This document shows, one piece after another, positions 1 through 12,753 of a stretch of DNA of 64,000 bases (position 1 is the first letter of the stretch; every line of letters begins with the position of its first letter). Position numbers and translations under genes: made by a program. This DNA comes from Helichrysum umbraculigerum. Taxonomy: Eukaryota > Streptophyta > Magnoliopsida > Asterales > Asteraceae. The DNA lies in the NCBI GenBank assembly GCA_949592205.1, contig CATIUR010000003.1, forward strand, positions 78,830,501 through 78,894,500, given 5' to 3'. The notes beneath the pieces were generated by a model. That model was given only the letters and a program-made list of their open reading frames with translations. It ran no database searches and was not told where the DNA came from.

Positions 1-964
1 ATTTTCAGGGATTGCAGAGGCAGCGATTGAATAAGGGTTCAGTAGGCCATATGAGTTGCGAGTTGAGGACTGCATCATAGTGTATAGCCCCCTAAAATCA
101 ACCCAATATATAAAATATTAGAATGTAAAATAATATAAAAATCAAACTAAACTTGGGAAATATGGCATATATTAATGTACTTACCACATAAAATAAACTA
201 TAATGCTACTGTCAAGCCACTTAGTTGTCCATAACGCCATAATGTCCTCAGCCTCAATCGTCCAGGGGAACTCGTTTGGTTGCCCAAACATCTCAGGAGA
301 AGCCATAACAACATAACCTGTGGTGGGATCATCACGGCTCATCCAACGATCATATGCATCCTTCACACACTTCTTTTTGTGGCTCACTCTTTTGTCCATG
401 TCAAGCAACTTGTTCCACAGTTCTTCTTTTATTTTTTGTTGCTCCTCCGGTAATGCTGCCATTTGTGGGTGAACCTGCACATACAACAAATCAACATTCT
501 GTAGGCCTCTAAAATTCAAGTTTAGTTCATCAACCATCCAAAATTTTACTGAAAAATACGCATAATTTTATCATAATAAATCACAGCAAACTAATAACAT
601 ACAAACTGCATAAATGGAGAATTTTAGTTATAGTGTTTACTGGATCAGAAGTAGCCACACTATTTGTCAGCAACGGTGTCACTTTCGTCTTTAAATCTTT
701 CTTTGGCAATGTTGATGTTTTCCCCTATGAACAAGTTACATCTTAAAGTATGTGAGCAGATGTTACTAAACACATATGTTAGACATTAAATATTCATAGA
801 TACATATATAAACATAGAAACAATTTTAATAAGTATTTTACACTTGTACCTTAATAATGCGACACATTTTGAGGAGAGGCCATTGAACAAAAGTCCCTAC
901 CACCTGGTCTAATGTGTAATAAGAAACCGGTTTGATCGATATTGGAAGCTTGAGTGAATTATGG
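1..964 (-). pseudogene. 3' part of a CACTA-associated DUF8039/Ulp1-like gene, cut by LTR element A
   Basis: At least four exons can be followed on the minus strand: 964-850, 724-641, 548-185 and 91-1, the first and last continuing beyond what is visible. Exon 964-850 ends a DUF8039-like block (VVGTFVQWPLLKM, compare GGFYAWPK in the CACTA genes of this window). Exon 548-185 carries DPTTGYVVMASPEMFG, then a WTTKWLDSSIIVYFMW stretch that looks like the start of an Ulp1/C48 peptidase fold; the Cys-His-Asp catalytic residues would lie further downstream and are not visible. Donors GTAC, GTAAAC and GTAAGT and AG acceptors support the exons. The phase from exon 724-641 into 548-185 does not close (it would give TAA), so either my acceptor is wrong or the gene is broken. 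It is truncated upstream by element A at 965. DUF8039-Ulp1 proteins are common second genes of plant CACTA elements, so this is probably the remains of an older CACTA. Confidence 0.6.
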
Positions 965-1871
965 TGTAACACCCGCCAAATTAAGACTAGTGATTAGTGC
1001 CTAATCATTTGTTAATACATGTAATTAGTTCGGTTTTAGGCTAATTAATGTATCGAAATATATATTGATGAATATATACAATTATGCGATTTGATTAAAT
1101 CGTACACAATTTAAATTGAATGTAATTCGATTCAGTAAAATACGGACGTTGGTGAACAAATTTTATTAAATAATATAACATTATTTAATAACGCTATTAT
1201 ACCCAAAATGCTATTTTGATAATATTTCGTACACAATTCGTAACGCACAAACTAACCGAAATAAAGTTAAGTTATAATTCTTTTATAACTCCAATATTTA
1301 GTATTTGATAAAACACTTCAACCAAAATATCGAGTAATTATTTACATTTTAAAAACGTATAATTAAATGTTTTAAATAATTATTTAACGTTTAAATAATC
1401 GGGAAAACGAACACCGCACGTAGCTCGAGTGCACGGAGCTAAAAATTGGAGACCCACACCCCGGTGGGCCACCACAAAAATAGGCCAAGGTGAGGGTCAT
1501 CACCCCCCTCACCTCACTCTCTTCCTCATTTCCCCATTTTCTTTCTCTCTATTTCTCTCATTTTCTCTCAAAATAACCACCACCACCCCACCACTTAATC
1601 CACCAATTACTACCATCAAACGGCCTTGGATCGTCACACTTCTTTGAAGAAAAAGAACCACCTCGACACGATCTATCATTCTATCTTTCGGAATTTCCAT
1701 TCGACACTTTGTATGTTTCTGACAAAATCTCGAAACCTCTCGATTTTTAGTATTTTTACTTGTTTGTTGTTTGTAATAACTTGTAATGTCCATTTATGGG
1801 TTGGGTAAAATAATCGGACCAAACGGAAACCGGAAAACTCACTTTCGACACAAATTCCAGCCATCAGACCG

Positions 1872-2160
1872 TAATGTCGCATTTGGCTTGGGCCAATTGC
1901 GACGTCAGCCTTAACGTCGCTAAACACCTCACAACGTCGCATATAGCGACATTACCCCCAACGTCGCATTAAGTTGCTAACGTCGCATATAGCGACATCG
2001 ACCCCTACGTCGCAAGAACCAACAACGTCGCATATAGCGACATACCGCGTAACGTCGCATTAAATTGTGAATGTCGCACTTAGCGACGCCATGACCAATG
2101 TCGCAGTCATGACCTGCGACATAACAGCCTACGTCGCACCTTATGTCGCACAAACCAGAA
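1872..2160. repeat. GTCGC palindrome array inside LTR A
   Basis: Three exact copies of the 15-mer GTCGCATATAGCGAC (1936-1950, 1982-1996, 2027-2041) are spaced 46 and 45 bp apart, with more degenerate GTCGC/GCGAC pairs out to about 2150. Each copy is an inverted repeat with a 5-bp stem. Position within the LTR suggests a U3 enhancer-like cluster or a structured RNA; no function can be read from sequence alone. Confidence 0.75.
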
Positions 2161-2237
2161 CCTTGAAAACTCAGATTTTACTAAGTGTCGAGACCCGAAA
2201 TTCATTACTTAATTTTACTCAAATTCAGCTCGACCCC

Positions 2238-2325
2238 AACCAGGGGCTCTGCCCCTTGGACCCCGCCAGGGGCTGCCGCCCCTTGGACCCCGCTACCAGG
2301 GGCGCTGCCCCCGGACCCCCGTCAC
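2238..2325. repeat. GC-rich triplicated hairpin unit in LTR A
   Basis: Three consecutive ~26-30 bp units of the form CCAGGGGCnnTGCCCC followed by TTGGACCCCG or CGGACCCCC. Each can fold as a GGGGC/GCCCC stem. The base composition is sharply different from the AT-rich surroundings. Confidence 0.7.
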
Positions 2326-3443
2326 TTAGAGTTTGTAATTACATTTCACACCAAGTGTCAAACTTTAAATAATAATAGTTGAGATTATTATTACAAGTAA
2401 TCACCAACGGGCCGTACACGTTTTCAAACACTTAACAAATCAACCAAATCGAAACCATTTGGACATTCTAGTTGGACGAACAACTACAATGGTGATCTTT
2501 AGAGATACCCAACCATATTTATAACCATCGCGTGTCGTGGACACCCTCAGGTTACAAGTCCTTGGACTTCATCACTCGGCAAATCAACCTCACGTATATT
2601 TGCTAACCACTTCAAGACTCAGGTGAGTCTTACAGCCTCACTTTTACTGTTTTATATACGGGGTGAGATACATTGCTTACTTTTCTTGAACACAAGTACG
2701 AACTATTCAATTTACTATACGGGATTCCATGAGTTACTTACTTTCTACTGAAGTCTCTCCATCATATATCGTTAGTTATGGACTTAAGCACGAACACTAG
2801 TTAATGGATCCATTAGGGAAATGACCCTCCCCGCCCGGGGTAGTAGCGCTACCACGAATCGTACTGTATAAACGGGCGACTATTATTCGTTACTTATGCT
2901 TGCTCAGTTACGAGCATGTCACGGGAGCAACTTATCACTTACGGGTTAAGCTTCGATTATGAGCCTCATGGCAACGGTATAACTTACATATTTTACATTT
3001 GCAGGATTGCAAATACTTGATTTACGCCTGCGGGCACAACTGATGAAATCTTGTGTTCAAAAACTGATATTACTTACAAACCTGTGAGATTCACCAACAT
3101 TCGTGTTGACCTTTTAGCATGTATTCTCAGGTACCCAGACGGAGTAGGATTACTCCAGGACATAGCTAGAGTCGCATGATTTCAACTAAATTGCATTAAC
3201 GGAGATTCTCAGCATTATCTTTTGTACATTTTGATTATGTAATAGAATTTCCCGCTACACGCGTGGACTCTAGGGAACTTCATTTTGTATACGAAAACAT
3301 TGAGTTTTCAAACATTTATTTCATATGAAATCGTTTACAACGTCTCATTTAGAGGTCGTTTGCTGTATATCTTGTGCTTTGTATATTGATTAGTAACACC
3401 CAAGTATGCTTCCGCAAATCATTAATTTGGGGGTGTTACAGAT

Positions 3444-3455
3444 TGGTATCAGAGC
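3444..3455 (+). promoter_or_regulatory. Primer-binding site (initiator Met tRNA) of element A
   Basis: TGGTATCAGAGC lies just after the LTR end. It is the standard complement of the plant initiator-methionine tRNA 3' end and marks the start of minus-strand DNA synthesis. The same site occurs in element B at 59811. Confidence 0.9.
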
Positions 3456-3762
3456 CTAAGGTTATAGTAAACTAGGTTGCATTTAGTGGGCCTAGACTAT
3501 GACCGTTGGGCAGTATTTCCTTATTAGGCATTACTGGTTCAGGAATTACAGCATACGACTTTAATTTAACATAGCCTGATCAACTGTGTACAATTAAGGA
3601 AAAATGATGTAAGGTCTGAAACGATTATGTTGAACGGGGATACGTTAGTTGACTCTGACCACGAGAGAACCAGACCATTACTTGATACGTGCTAGACACT
3701 AGGCTGGATATTTTGTACTTACCTATATATTAGGCTGGTCTTATTTACACTCTGCCACAGGA
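3456..3762 (+). other. Leader of element A
   Basis: Untranslated leader between the primer site and the gag start. Its first part is closely similar to the leader of element B at 59823 onward (shared CCTAAGGTTATAGT and CTAGACTATGACCGTT blocks), so A and B are related families. No other structure seen. Confidence 0.6.
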
Positions 3763-3982
3763 ATGGCAAACACACCACCCAATTCGTCATGTTCTCATCC
3801 ACATGGATCACGAAACCCACGTGTAGCCAGGAGAAACACTAGGCCACCTCGAAGCAGCCCCTATCATGTTCATAACACTCGGAACTCGGCACACCTCACG
3901 GTGCCAGTGTTGGCTGCCCGACTCCATCATCAGGAGCAAAGGCTCGAGAATCTCGAACGGGAACAACACCGAATGACCTACG
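3763..3982 (+). pseudogene. gag N-terminal fragment of element A
   Basis: An ATG-started frame of about 73 codons begins MANTPPNSSC, is rich in Ser, Arg and Pro, then has a short heptad-like stretch (LAARLHHQEQRLENLEREQ). Position after the leader and the parallel with the element B frame at 60550 (both carry a HLTMPVL/HLTVPVL-like block followed by a coiled segment) identify it as the gag N terminus. It is cut at 3982/3983 by the 5' LTR of element B. The last codons of the open frame are LTR sequence, not gag. The remainder of element A lies to the right of the window. Confidence 0.7.
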
Positions 3983-6613
3983 TGACACCCGACCAATTAG
4001 GGCTAGTATTAGTGCCTAATCATAAGTGTTAGTACATGTAATTAGGATTAATTATGTGTATCATTATGTGTATCGATATATTTGTTATTATAAATACACA
4101 CGTATGCGATTTGTTTAAATCGTACATTTTACATTATCGGATGGATTCGGACATTATAAATGCGGACGTTGGTGAACAAAATGTTAAATAATGTGAAATT
4201 ATTTAATAAACTCAAAAATCTCTAAATATTATATTGATAATATTTAACATGTAAAACGTATCGTATAAAGTATCACAAACGCGACGAAAACGCGCGAAAC
4301 GCGCCTGACAATCGAATGGGAACCAAAATATATTTGATAAGTTTAAAATATATCATTTCGAGTAAAGTTTTCATTTAAAATATCGTATTTTAAATCGATA
4401 ACGAAAAACGGCTAATTAAAACGCTACGCGATTAAACCTCCGTAAAACGAACGCGCAAATCGAGGCCGATAAATAAACGGAAATTTTTATAAATGTTTTT
4501 AAGTATTTTAATAAATACTTCAATCAAAAATATCGAAATTCGAATCGTTATTTAAACACGTGTATAAAACGTTTAACGTCTAAATAAACTTCGAAACGAA
4601 CAAGGAAACGAACACCGCACGGAGCACGGACTGTGGAACAAAATTTGGAACAAAAAGCCAGCCCTATGGGCCCCCCTTGCTGCCCCCATGTGCCCCCTCT
4701 CCACTTAAACCTCATGCAAAATAATTATTACAAGATTCCTTATCACACTCCTCCTCCCCTTCATCATTTCATTTGATCATCACAATACACAAACACTCCA
4801 ACTCTCTCTACCTCACTCTAAATCTCTGCACTTTCTCTCACTAAAAACCCTCCAAATCTCAGCCCAAAGTTGAAGAAAAAGAAGCAAAAGGGACTAGGAG
4901 CAAGAAGAACTCAAGAACATCATCATCATCATCTTTACTTCCTCTTGATTCCCACCATTCTCATTGTAAGAATCATCAAAACTTTTCACTAAATATACTT
5001 GCATGCTACTGATTTATATGTTATCTTGCTCATCTAACTACATTATGTCAAAAGTTTGGTTTAAAAATCGTTTTTATACATTATACATGAACATGCAAAA
5101 TGTGACATATTCTATCTTCATAAAATCAGTTTACAAAAACGACCATATCTCGAGTTATAGGAGGAATTAGACAACGAATTGTTTTTTAAAAGTTGCGTAT
5201 TGAAAAGAGCTACAACTTTCATGTTTTACACTTTTACCATATTCGTATGTATTTTTGGTTATTAACTGATCTTTGCGACTGGTCTGCATGTGTTCGAAAA
5301 CCGAGTACGGTTCTTAATTACCCATCTATATGAACTCGATAATTGTTGGAATAATCACGTTAGGTTCTGGAAACACAAGTGAACATCTGGTAAAAATCTT
5401 GGAATCTAATTCGGAATAGAACACGTTAAAATCGAGTGGCGAAATGAACCGACATAAACCGAAAAACACATTTTGGGACTGTTTTTGATATAAACATAAA
5501 ACCGACACTTCGGGCCGACCATAAAATGTACCGACAACTTTATAAGTCTTAGTTAACTATTTTAAGACTTGTGTAAAAGTTTCGGGTCAACCCGAACACG
5601 TTTGACCAAGTCAACATAAACGAGCCTCGGTACGAAAAATGTAAAACGAAATGTAAAACTTTAGATTTTGCCTCGAAACAATTGTTTTAGGTGTTTTACT
5701 ATGAAACTTGAACAAAAACGATGCTACGATATTTACGGATAACGATACATGTGTTGAAACACTTAAACAAATACGTATACTTTTACAAGTCAATAAACGA
5801 AACAAGCATAATAATAATACTTTGGGAATTATTATTACAAACCACCACCAACAGGCCGTACATGTTTTCAAAAACACGAACAAACAAACCAATGTAATTG
5901 GACATAACTAGTTGAGGGAACAACTAGCATAGATGTTCTGTTGAGACATCTAATCATTAAAACCTTGCGCATTTTGGACACCCGGCAGGTTACAGTCTGC
6001 GGACACATCATTTGGTGCAACATCATATTTGCTTGTTTTGCTAACACATCAGACTCAGGTGAGTCTCATAGCCCCTATTTTACTGTTTTTACTCTAGGGG
6101 TGAGAATACATGCCTGTTTTATTTTACATGTGAACGCAAGTATTAAATATCGCTATATTCTGCATGAGTTAATCATCTAATCATCATAAGTCCTCATTAG
6201 CATAGTTTGGTAATACTTTGTAGCGTGAATGTTAGTGTATGGTACCATATGGGACTGACAATCCCCGTCCGGGTCAGCAAGCACTGACTGGTCAAAACGG
6301 ACGCATTATCATTTGTTCATACGTGTGTTGATTAGGCATACACATAGAGGCACCCTCGCTCAAGCACTTAATTGTGATCCTGACACCTCAGTTAAGCTCA
6401 AACTATGTGCTCATGACAGTCATACACATCATTTATCATTTATTTATTTGCTTAATTGCAAATCATCATACTTAAATCTTGCGGTTCATATATTATACTT
6501 TATCATTAAACCTGTGAGCTCACCAGCGTAAGCTGACCAATTTAGTGTGTATTCTCAGGTTCGCAGCAGCAGTAAGTCTGCTCACTCTGGATGCCCATTA
6601 GCTCGAGTCTCAT
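3983..6613 (+). repeat. 5' LTR of Ty3/gypsy element B, left part
   Basis: Begins TGACACCCGACCAATTAG, resembling the start of LTR A. It is interrupted by Athila-1 at 6614 and resumes at 59571, ending GGGGGTGCGACA at 59807 next to a tRNA-iMet primer site. The 5 bp before it (ctacg, 3978-3982) are the candidate target duplication in the gag of element A. The joined LTR is about 2.87 kb. No TATA box was assigned with confidence. Confidence 0.8.
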
Positions 6614-9164
6614 TGACGCGCCACCAACCGTCACGAGGCGTCAACGCGACCGTATGGCAGCACGCCGGTGTGGAAGTTTTAAAATTTATATTTTGCTGGG
6701 GACCTAAGTTCTACTAGAGCTGTATAGCTGAAGTATGACCTAGGGTCGTTCTGAAGAGTTAACCGTATTGTGAAACGACTTGTCGGGACGAAAGTTCAAA
6801 TTAGCGATGGTTTGAAAATAGTTTTGAGTGGGGGTTTTATACTTAGGTCCATAATTAAAATTAAAAACTAATTAAAACAGTAAATAAAAGCAGTAGGTTG
6901 AATCAGTATAGATGGACTTGTGTTTGTTATGACTTCGTTAGCTTTTACGTGGGGTGATGCTGTATTGTGGTTTTATATTTGAAAACGTCTTTTAAGATTT
7001 GTGTCTTGCGTTCACGTAGATACCTTGTGGTGTGAACACTAGTACCCTACTGATCAGATAAACCAACCAGTATGTCACTGAGTACTAGGCTGTCAAGATT
7101 CTGATCAGATCGGACTGTCTTGAAACCCTCCTCACCGTCTCTTATGATGAGACCAAGTGACCCTCCAGATGGGGTGCAGGAATAAGGCGACAGTCCGCAA
7201 TTTATCCACTGATCTTTCTTAACACAGACAAAGATATCTAAGCTAGGCGAGACATTTAAGATTTAAGACAGGTGGTGACTGATTAACATATACATTAATG
7301 GTCGTGATTGAGTTCATAGATATTTGGCTGTGATACAGTCTTCAACCAACAGAGATTTTCACAGTTACATAGTGTATTCACTCGTATTACGGTCTTTCCT
7401 GGATCACAGACTTAGCCAGGATGTAACATAGTATACAGCCTTCGACCTTTCCGTAGTTTGCACGTGTTTGTATTCCACCATAGGTGTTTCCAACGTTAAA
7501 CCGGATACTCAGTCGTATTAGGGCTTTAACTGGGCTACATACTTTACAGCCATCTGAACTCAATATATCTAAGCTTGTATTACAGTAAAACCATCTATGA
7601 TAGCTAAACAACCCGTTCACTTTATAATCCCAAAGCAATAAATCCCTGATTAATTCACAGTGTATTATACGATAGGCAGACAGTATTTCCATTGCTTCAA
7701 AATCAGACCATGTTATTTTCAGAAAACATAGATAGGTAGTGACCGTTTGACTAAGGGTCGCGATTCCTTGACATAAAGGTTCTAACCACGTTTATTGGAG
7801 GAAAGGCGTTAGTTTAGTTTAAAATCATAAATGTATAGTTAACAGTGCACCGGTTTTCAATATTTAATCAATTGGGATCATTATTCCACAATAGATTGTG
7901 CCCATGACTTTCATAGCTTCCACGTTCCGTACTACACACATTCGTGATGTTTCCGGCGCTATACAAATGAAAGCCGTATAACGTTACCTCCGTTGTTTCA
8001 TAACGATGTAATCCCAATTGTATTTAAAATAGCATCACCCAAAGTATTAACAAGCTAACTACATCATAACAAACACAATAGCTAATCTACTCACTAATCA
8101 TGGCAATGTATCCTAAATCAAACATAATAATAGCATGCAACATTATGAAAGATAAGGATAGAAATAACCGAAAGTAATGTGTAGATTGAATAGCAGCGGA
8201 AAGATTACACGGACAGAGCTCTGAAATATCTCGAACAATATTACAAAGGAGATCCTCCAAGAATTCCAACTCTGTTACAAAAGCTACCCTACTAATCCTC
8301 CTCTAACTCCTAAGAGTAGTGCTAGAGAGAGGACGCTAATTTCCTACTAATTCTCCTCTAACTCATAAGAGTAGTGCTAGAGAGAGAATGCTAACCTAAT
8401 TCTAGAGAGAGAATGAGAATGAGATGAGAGGTGTGTGAAAATGAGAAATGGAGGTGGCTATTTATAGGGAAAGTAGGAAAGCCTTGGTACAAGCCTTAAA
8501 GCATCAAATACAAGCATCAAAGCAGCATACGGGACAAGAGGACCAAGGGGGGTCAAACGGCACCTCACAAGGCAAACACCCCCGTATACGGCACCCATAG
8601 GGCCGTATATGGCACCTAGGGTACCGTATACGGTACCTAGGTGTCCAGGGGGGTTGGTGCTCCGTTTGGCCTCCGCTGATTCCTCAGTTGCTTGGTTCGT
8701 CCGTATCTTCTTCGTTTGGGCTCCGATTTGCTTGATTCTTGCGCCGTTGGCTTCGTTTTTCCGTTACGCTTCTAATGGCACTGAGTTTGCCAAATTTGGA
8801 AGTGTTTGACTTTTGCGTGTTCCGGATGACGATCGGCGAGCTTCCAAACTTTGTATCTTCTCCGTCTTTCATCCGTTTCTTCTGATTCTTTCACCTCCGG
8901 TCTTGGATTTCCCTATGGAATCATAAAATATGAATTAAGATTTAATTCCAAAAGTAAATTAAGAAGGGAATATTTAATGTGACATTAATTGCCTCATTTT
9001 GCGTGATAAACGGATGTTTTTGGTGATTTTAACAGCAACGCCCATAATTAGACCACTTTGATGATTTTAAGTAAATAATAGATATTTTAAGATGATTTCA
9101 CCAAATATAAGTCCAATAAGTGTAGAATAATGTGCCTAAAAACATGACTTTTTAGGTCACATCA
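6614..9164 (-). repeat. 3' LTR of Athila-1
   Basis: 2551 bp; matches the right LTR nearly base for base, with scattered substitutions and one ~20-bp indel in the palindromic U3 segment near 8590-8620. On the minus strand it begins TGATGTGACCTAAAAAGTCA, similar to the LTR start of Athila-2 (TGATATCGCGTAAAAAGTCA). TATA box TATAAATA (minus) is at 8466-8459. A duplicated ~27-bp motif shared with Athila-2 lies downstream of the TATA box at about 8300-8323 and 8352-8379. Confidence 0.92.
8582..8643. promoter_or_regulatory. U3 palindrome cluster (CCGTATACGG) in Athila-1 LTR
   Basis: CCGTATACGG occurs at 8582-8591 and 8624-8633; the second copy sits inside a ~31-bp near-perfect palindrome at 8613-8643 with arms CACCTAGG and CCTAGGTG. 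The same palindrome is in the other LTR at 59014-59044. It lies about 120-180 bp upstream of the TATA box in the element's direction, where an enhancer would be expected. Confidence 0.6.
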
Positions 9165-10221
9165 AGTATCCCACACTTAGACGTTGCTTGTCCTCAAGCA
9201 ACACATCAATGCCTCGTGAAAAAGATATTTTAAAATCTGGTTTTGGGGTGAGTCAGAACATTTTCAAAAGTCATCATTTTCTCATATTTATATATTTGCT
9301 CTAAAAACATCAGGAAAAATAAGATAATTATTTCAGAAACAAGTTATGACTCTCTTTAAGCATACTTCCAAATCTCGTGATCTTGGTGTATACATGACCA
9401 GGCGATCTCACTAAAGTGGTCACTCAATTCACTCAAGAGTGTTTTGGGTTTCCTAATATTCTAAACAAAGAAACCGCTCAATTAGCCAGTCATGCAGTAT
9501 TCATCGTCATAAGCTTGATCGAGAATCGGATCTCCACCACTTAGGTGAGAACGATGCTAATTATCCCAAGACATTCAGGGGTTGTAATGTTTGTGAGGGT
9601 TAAGGGGTATGGATAGTGTAAATTTTGGGTGTAAGGGTGTTGCTTATCTTAGGACTCCTAAGGTCACGAAAAACTTAATTTAGAAACGGATGAAAGTAAA
9701 GTAGCTTTTGTCTTCTATCGGATCTTCTTCTTTTAGGGCGATACTTCGAAGCACTAAGCTTTATTTTTCGGAGCTTCTTCTTTTCTTTTTTTCTATTTCT
9801 TTTTTCTGATTTTCTCTTTTTTTCTTTTTCTTTCAGAACTTCTTTGCCAGAGAATTTCCAAGGATTATTAAATTCTTCTCATCTTTCTTCTTCGAGTCTT
9901 TTCATGGTGTCAATTTTTCACACCAAGGATATTTCTTTTTCGGAGAACACGAGAGAGTAAGACAATTTGAAGGGATGTTCCTAAAAAGCGTTTTTCATAA
10001 CCTTAGAAATTCTAGGATAAGTTTTTGGAAGTTTGGGAAAGTGGGGGTTTAAACATGTGGGTTTATGAAATGAAAAGGTTTAGGCTCAACAGGGTTTACT
10101 ACGTGGATCATCGATGCTAAAAATAAGCATCGAAAAGGGTTTTGGGCTTGAAAGAGAAGGCTAAAAAGTGGGTTAAATCCTAAGGAATGTCAAGGTCATC
10201 TAATTGGACCTGTACCGCGTA
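9165..10221 (-). other. Athila-1 internal 3' segment with PPT module
   Basis: Non-coding segment between the 3' LTR and the CACTA-1 insertion. Next to the LTR, read on the minus strand, is a perfect 7-bp stem hairpin TTGCTTG-AGGA-CAAGCAA (9201-9184) and then the purine-rich CTAAGTGTGGGAT (9180-9168), the probable polypurine tract for plus-strand DNA synthesis. A long pyrimidine-rich run (9770-9838) is purine-rich on the element strand. The rest has no ORF that I can support. Confidence 0.65.
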
Positions 10222-11660
10222 CACTAGTACAAATTTTGGCTTTGGTCACACCTAAAAAGTGTGACGATATGCATACGGTCACGCATGTTTTTCAACGTGT
10301 GTGTGACTAAAGGTGCCGCGACCATAGGGTGCATACGGCTACACTAAATGGTTAGTGGCCGTATCCATTTAAAAAGAGTGACCAAAACCATAAAATGTGT
10401 GACCATATGCTCTTTAAAATCAAGTAAAGGTGTATTATGTGTGACTATTGTTCATCCAATGGTCACTTGAAGTTTATGTTTGTGTGGCGTTTTGTAACGT
10501 TTAGTCACACAACGAGTGTTATTATTTTTGGAATTGGTCACATAAGTTTAAGCCGGAAGTGGCCATAGGTGTTAAAAAGTGAGACTATATGGTATTTAAA
10601 TCTAGTAAACGTGGATTTTGTGTGACTATTGTGCATCCAATGGCCACTTGAATTCTATGTTTGTGTGGCGTTATGTAACATTTAGTCACACAACGAGTGT
10701 TTTTTTTTTGGATTTGGTCACATAAAATGAAGCCAAAAGTGGCCATAGGTGTTAATAAGCGTGACCAAATGCTCCTTAAAGCCAAGTAAACGTGGATTTT
10801 GTGTGGCGATTGTGCCTCTAATGGCCACTTGAATTCTATGTTTGTGTGGCGTTATGTAACATTTAGTCACACAACGAGTGCTTTTCTTTGGGATTTGGTC
10901 ACACAAAAGTAAGCTAAAAGTGGCCATAGGTATTCATATGTGTGACCAAATTCTCTTTAAAGTCACGTAAACCTGTATTTTGTGTGACTATTGTTAATCC
11001 AATGGCCACTCGAATTTTATGTTTGCGTGACGTTTGGTATCATTTAGTCACATAACAAGTGTTTTATTTTTGGATTTGGTCACATATATAGAATATAACC
11101 TAATGTGGCCATAGGTGTTAATATGTGTGACCATATGATCTTTAAAGTCACGTAAACCTGTATTTTGTGTGACTATTGTTAATCCAATGGCCACTTGAAT
11201 TTTATGTTTGCGTGACGTTTGGTATCATTTAGTCACACAACAAGTGTTTTATTTTTGGATTTGGTCACATATATAGAATAAAACCAAATGTGGCCATATG
11301 TGTTAATATGTGTGACCATATGATCTTTAAAGTCACGTGAACCTGTTTTTTGTGTGACTATTGTTCATCCAATGGCCACATGAATATTTTTTGTGTGTGA
11401 CGTTTGGTATCATTTAGTCACACAACGAGTGTTTTATTTTTGGATTTGGTCACATATATAGAATTAAACCAAATGTGGTCGTAGGTGTTAATATGTGTGA
11501 CCATATGATCTTTAAAGTCATGTGAACCTGTATTTTGTGTGACTATTGTTAATCCAATGGCCACTCGAATTTTATGTTTGCGTGACGTTTGGTATCATTT
11601 AGTCACACAACGAGTCAATCAAAGTGTGACCGTATTATGTGAGCGCATCATTTAGTCACA
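10222..11660. repeat. Left terminal and subterminal repeats of CACTA-1
   Basis: The 5' terminal inverted repeat is followed by about eight ~180-bp subterminal units, each containing GTGTGACCATATG, GGCCAC, TTTAGTCACACAACGAG and GGATTTGGTCACA. In En/Spm, TNPA binds short subterminal motifs in both orientations; the alternating GGTCACA and TGTGACC here are the natural candidates. Similar units occur at the left end of CACTA-2 (41643 onward). Confidence 0.85.
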
Positions 11661-11692
11661 TATAAGAAATCAATATTTCGTGTGACAATTGG

Positions 11693-11697
<5 letters not shown>

Positions 11698-11758
<61 letters not shown>
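11698..11758. repeat. (TA)n microsatellite
   Basis: About 60 bp of uninterrupted AT dinucleotides just downstream of the TNPA-like gene of CACTA-1. Small ORFs called through it are low-complexity artefacts. Confidence 0.95.
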
Positions 11759-11763
<5 letters not shown>

Positions 11764-11901
11764 CACGACAAATTAAAATTGGAATAATATATATGTACAT
11801 AATTAACTCCATACATGTACCCAAACTAATATTGGAATATTGTTTTACATGATAATAATAACCGAATAAATGTATCAAAATTATAAAGTAATTATACATG
11901 A

Positions 11902-12654
11902 TCACAGTTGCAAGGCCTTTTGACTCTTGAGTTTCATCTTCGCTTGCTTTTGCACGGTATCACTAGATACAAAAACCGATGCGGTGCGCCTTTTCTTTGA
12001 TACTTCCGGTGCAGTTTTGTTTTCCGCATACGCCAATTGACCTGAAGTAGGTGGTGTTACCTGTAAAAGACAAAAGCCGCATATATATGTATCAAACATG
12101 AATATTAATATATGAAGAATTATATATGTATACGTAGGTAGATATAGGTTGTTAAAAATGTATACGTACTGTATGTACCTCCTCCTCAAATACCACTTGC
12201 GCCTTGGGCCATGCATAAAAACCACCTACTGCCTGCAAAGCAGTTTTGACACCATTGTCTCCAACGTCCGGTAAAAAAGCTGCATCCACCAACGATGTAC
12301 CAACAGACACTTTGTAGCAATCCTTTGGGAGTACTTTGCTATGAAGCATCTGTTTTCCACTAAACACGTGTACGGTACCCAAAGCAATAGTGTTTGACTT
12401 CTTTAGGTTCCACAGTTTACACTTGAATACCTAAACAAAATGAAATGATGACGATTAATATAAATATATATACTAATTATAACTAAAGCATAAGCCTCTG
12501 TCTTAAACGGTGAAGATTTCAGATATGCACATTGTACAACTCACAATAAATACCCTGTAATTGCATTCTAATTAAATTAAGAATTCTATAAACCAATATT
12601 TCAACAAATAATTAATAGCACTTCATATTTACCGATTTCAATATCTTCCAGCAG

Positions 12655-12753
<99 letters not shown>

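Larger units (their letters stand above)
965..3440 (+). repeat. 5' LTR of Ty3/gypsy element A
   Basis: The segment begins TGTAACACCC and ends GGGTGTTACA, a perfect 10-bp terminal inverted repeat with TG...CA ends, and is followed three bases later by a tRNA-iMet primer site. Length is 2476 bp. The candidate 5-bp target duplication on the left is tatgg (960-964); the partner would lie beyond the right end of the window, because element A is opened by element B. It contains a GTCGC palindrome array and a GC-rich triplicate, listed separately. Confidence 0.85.

Noticed and set aside
10222..11660. Possible CRISPR-like array from regularly spaced repeats
   Set aside because: Units are ~180-bp subterminal transposon repeats without unique spacers, in a plant genome.
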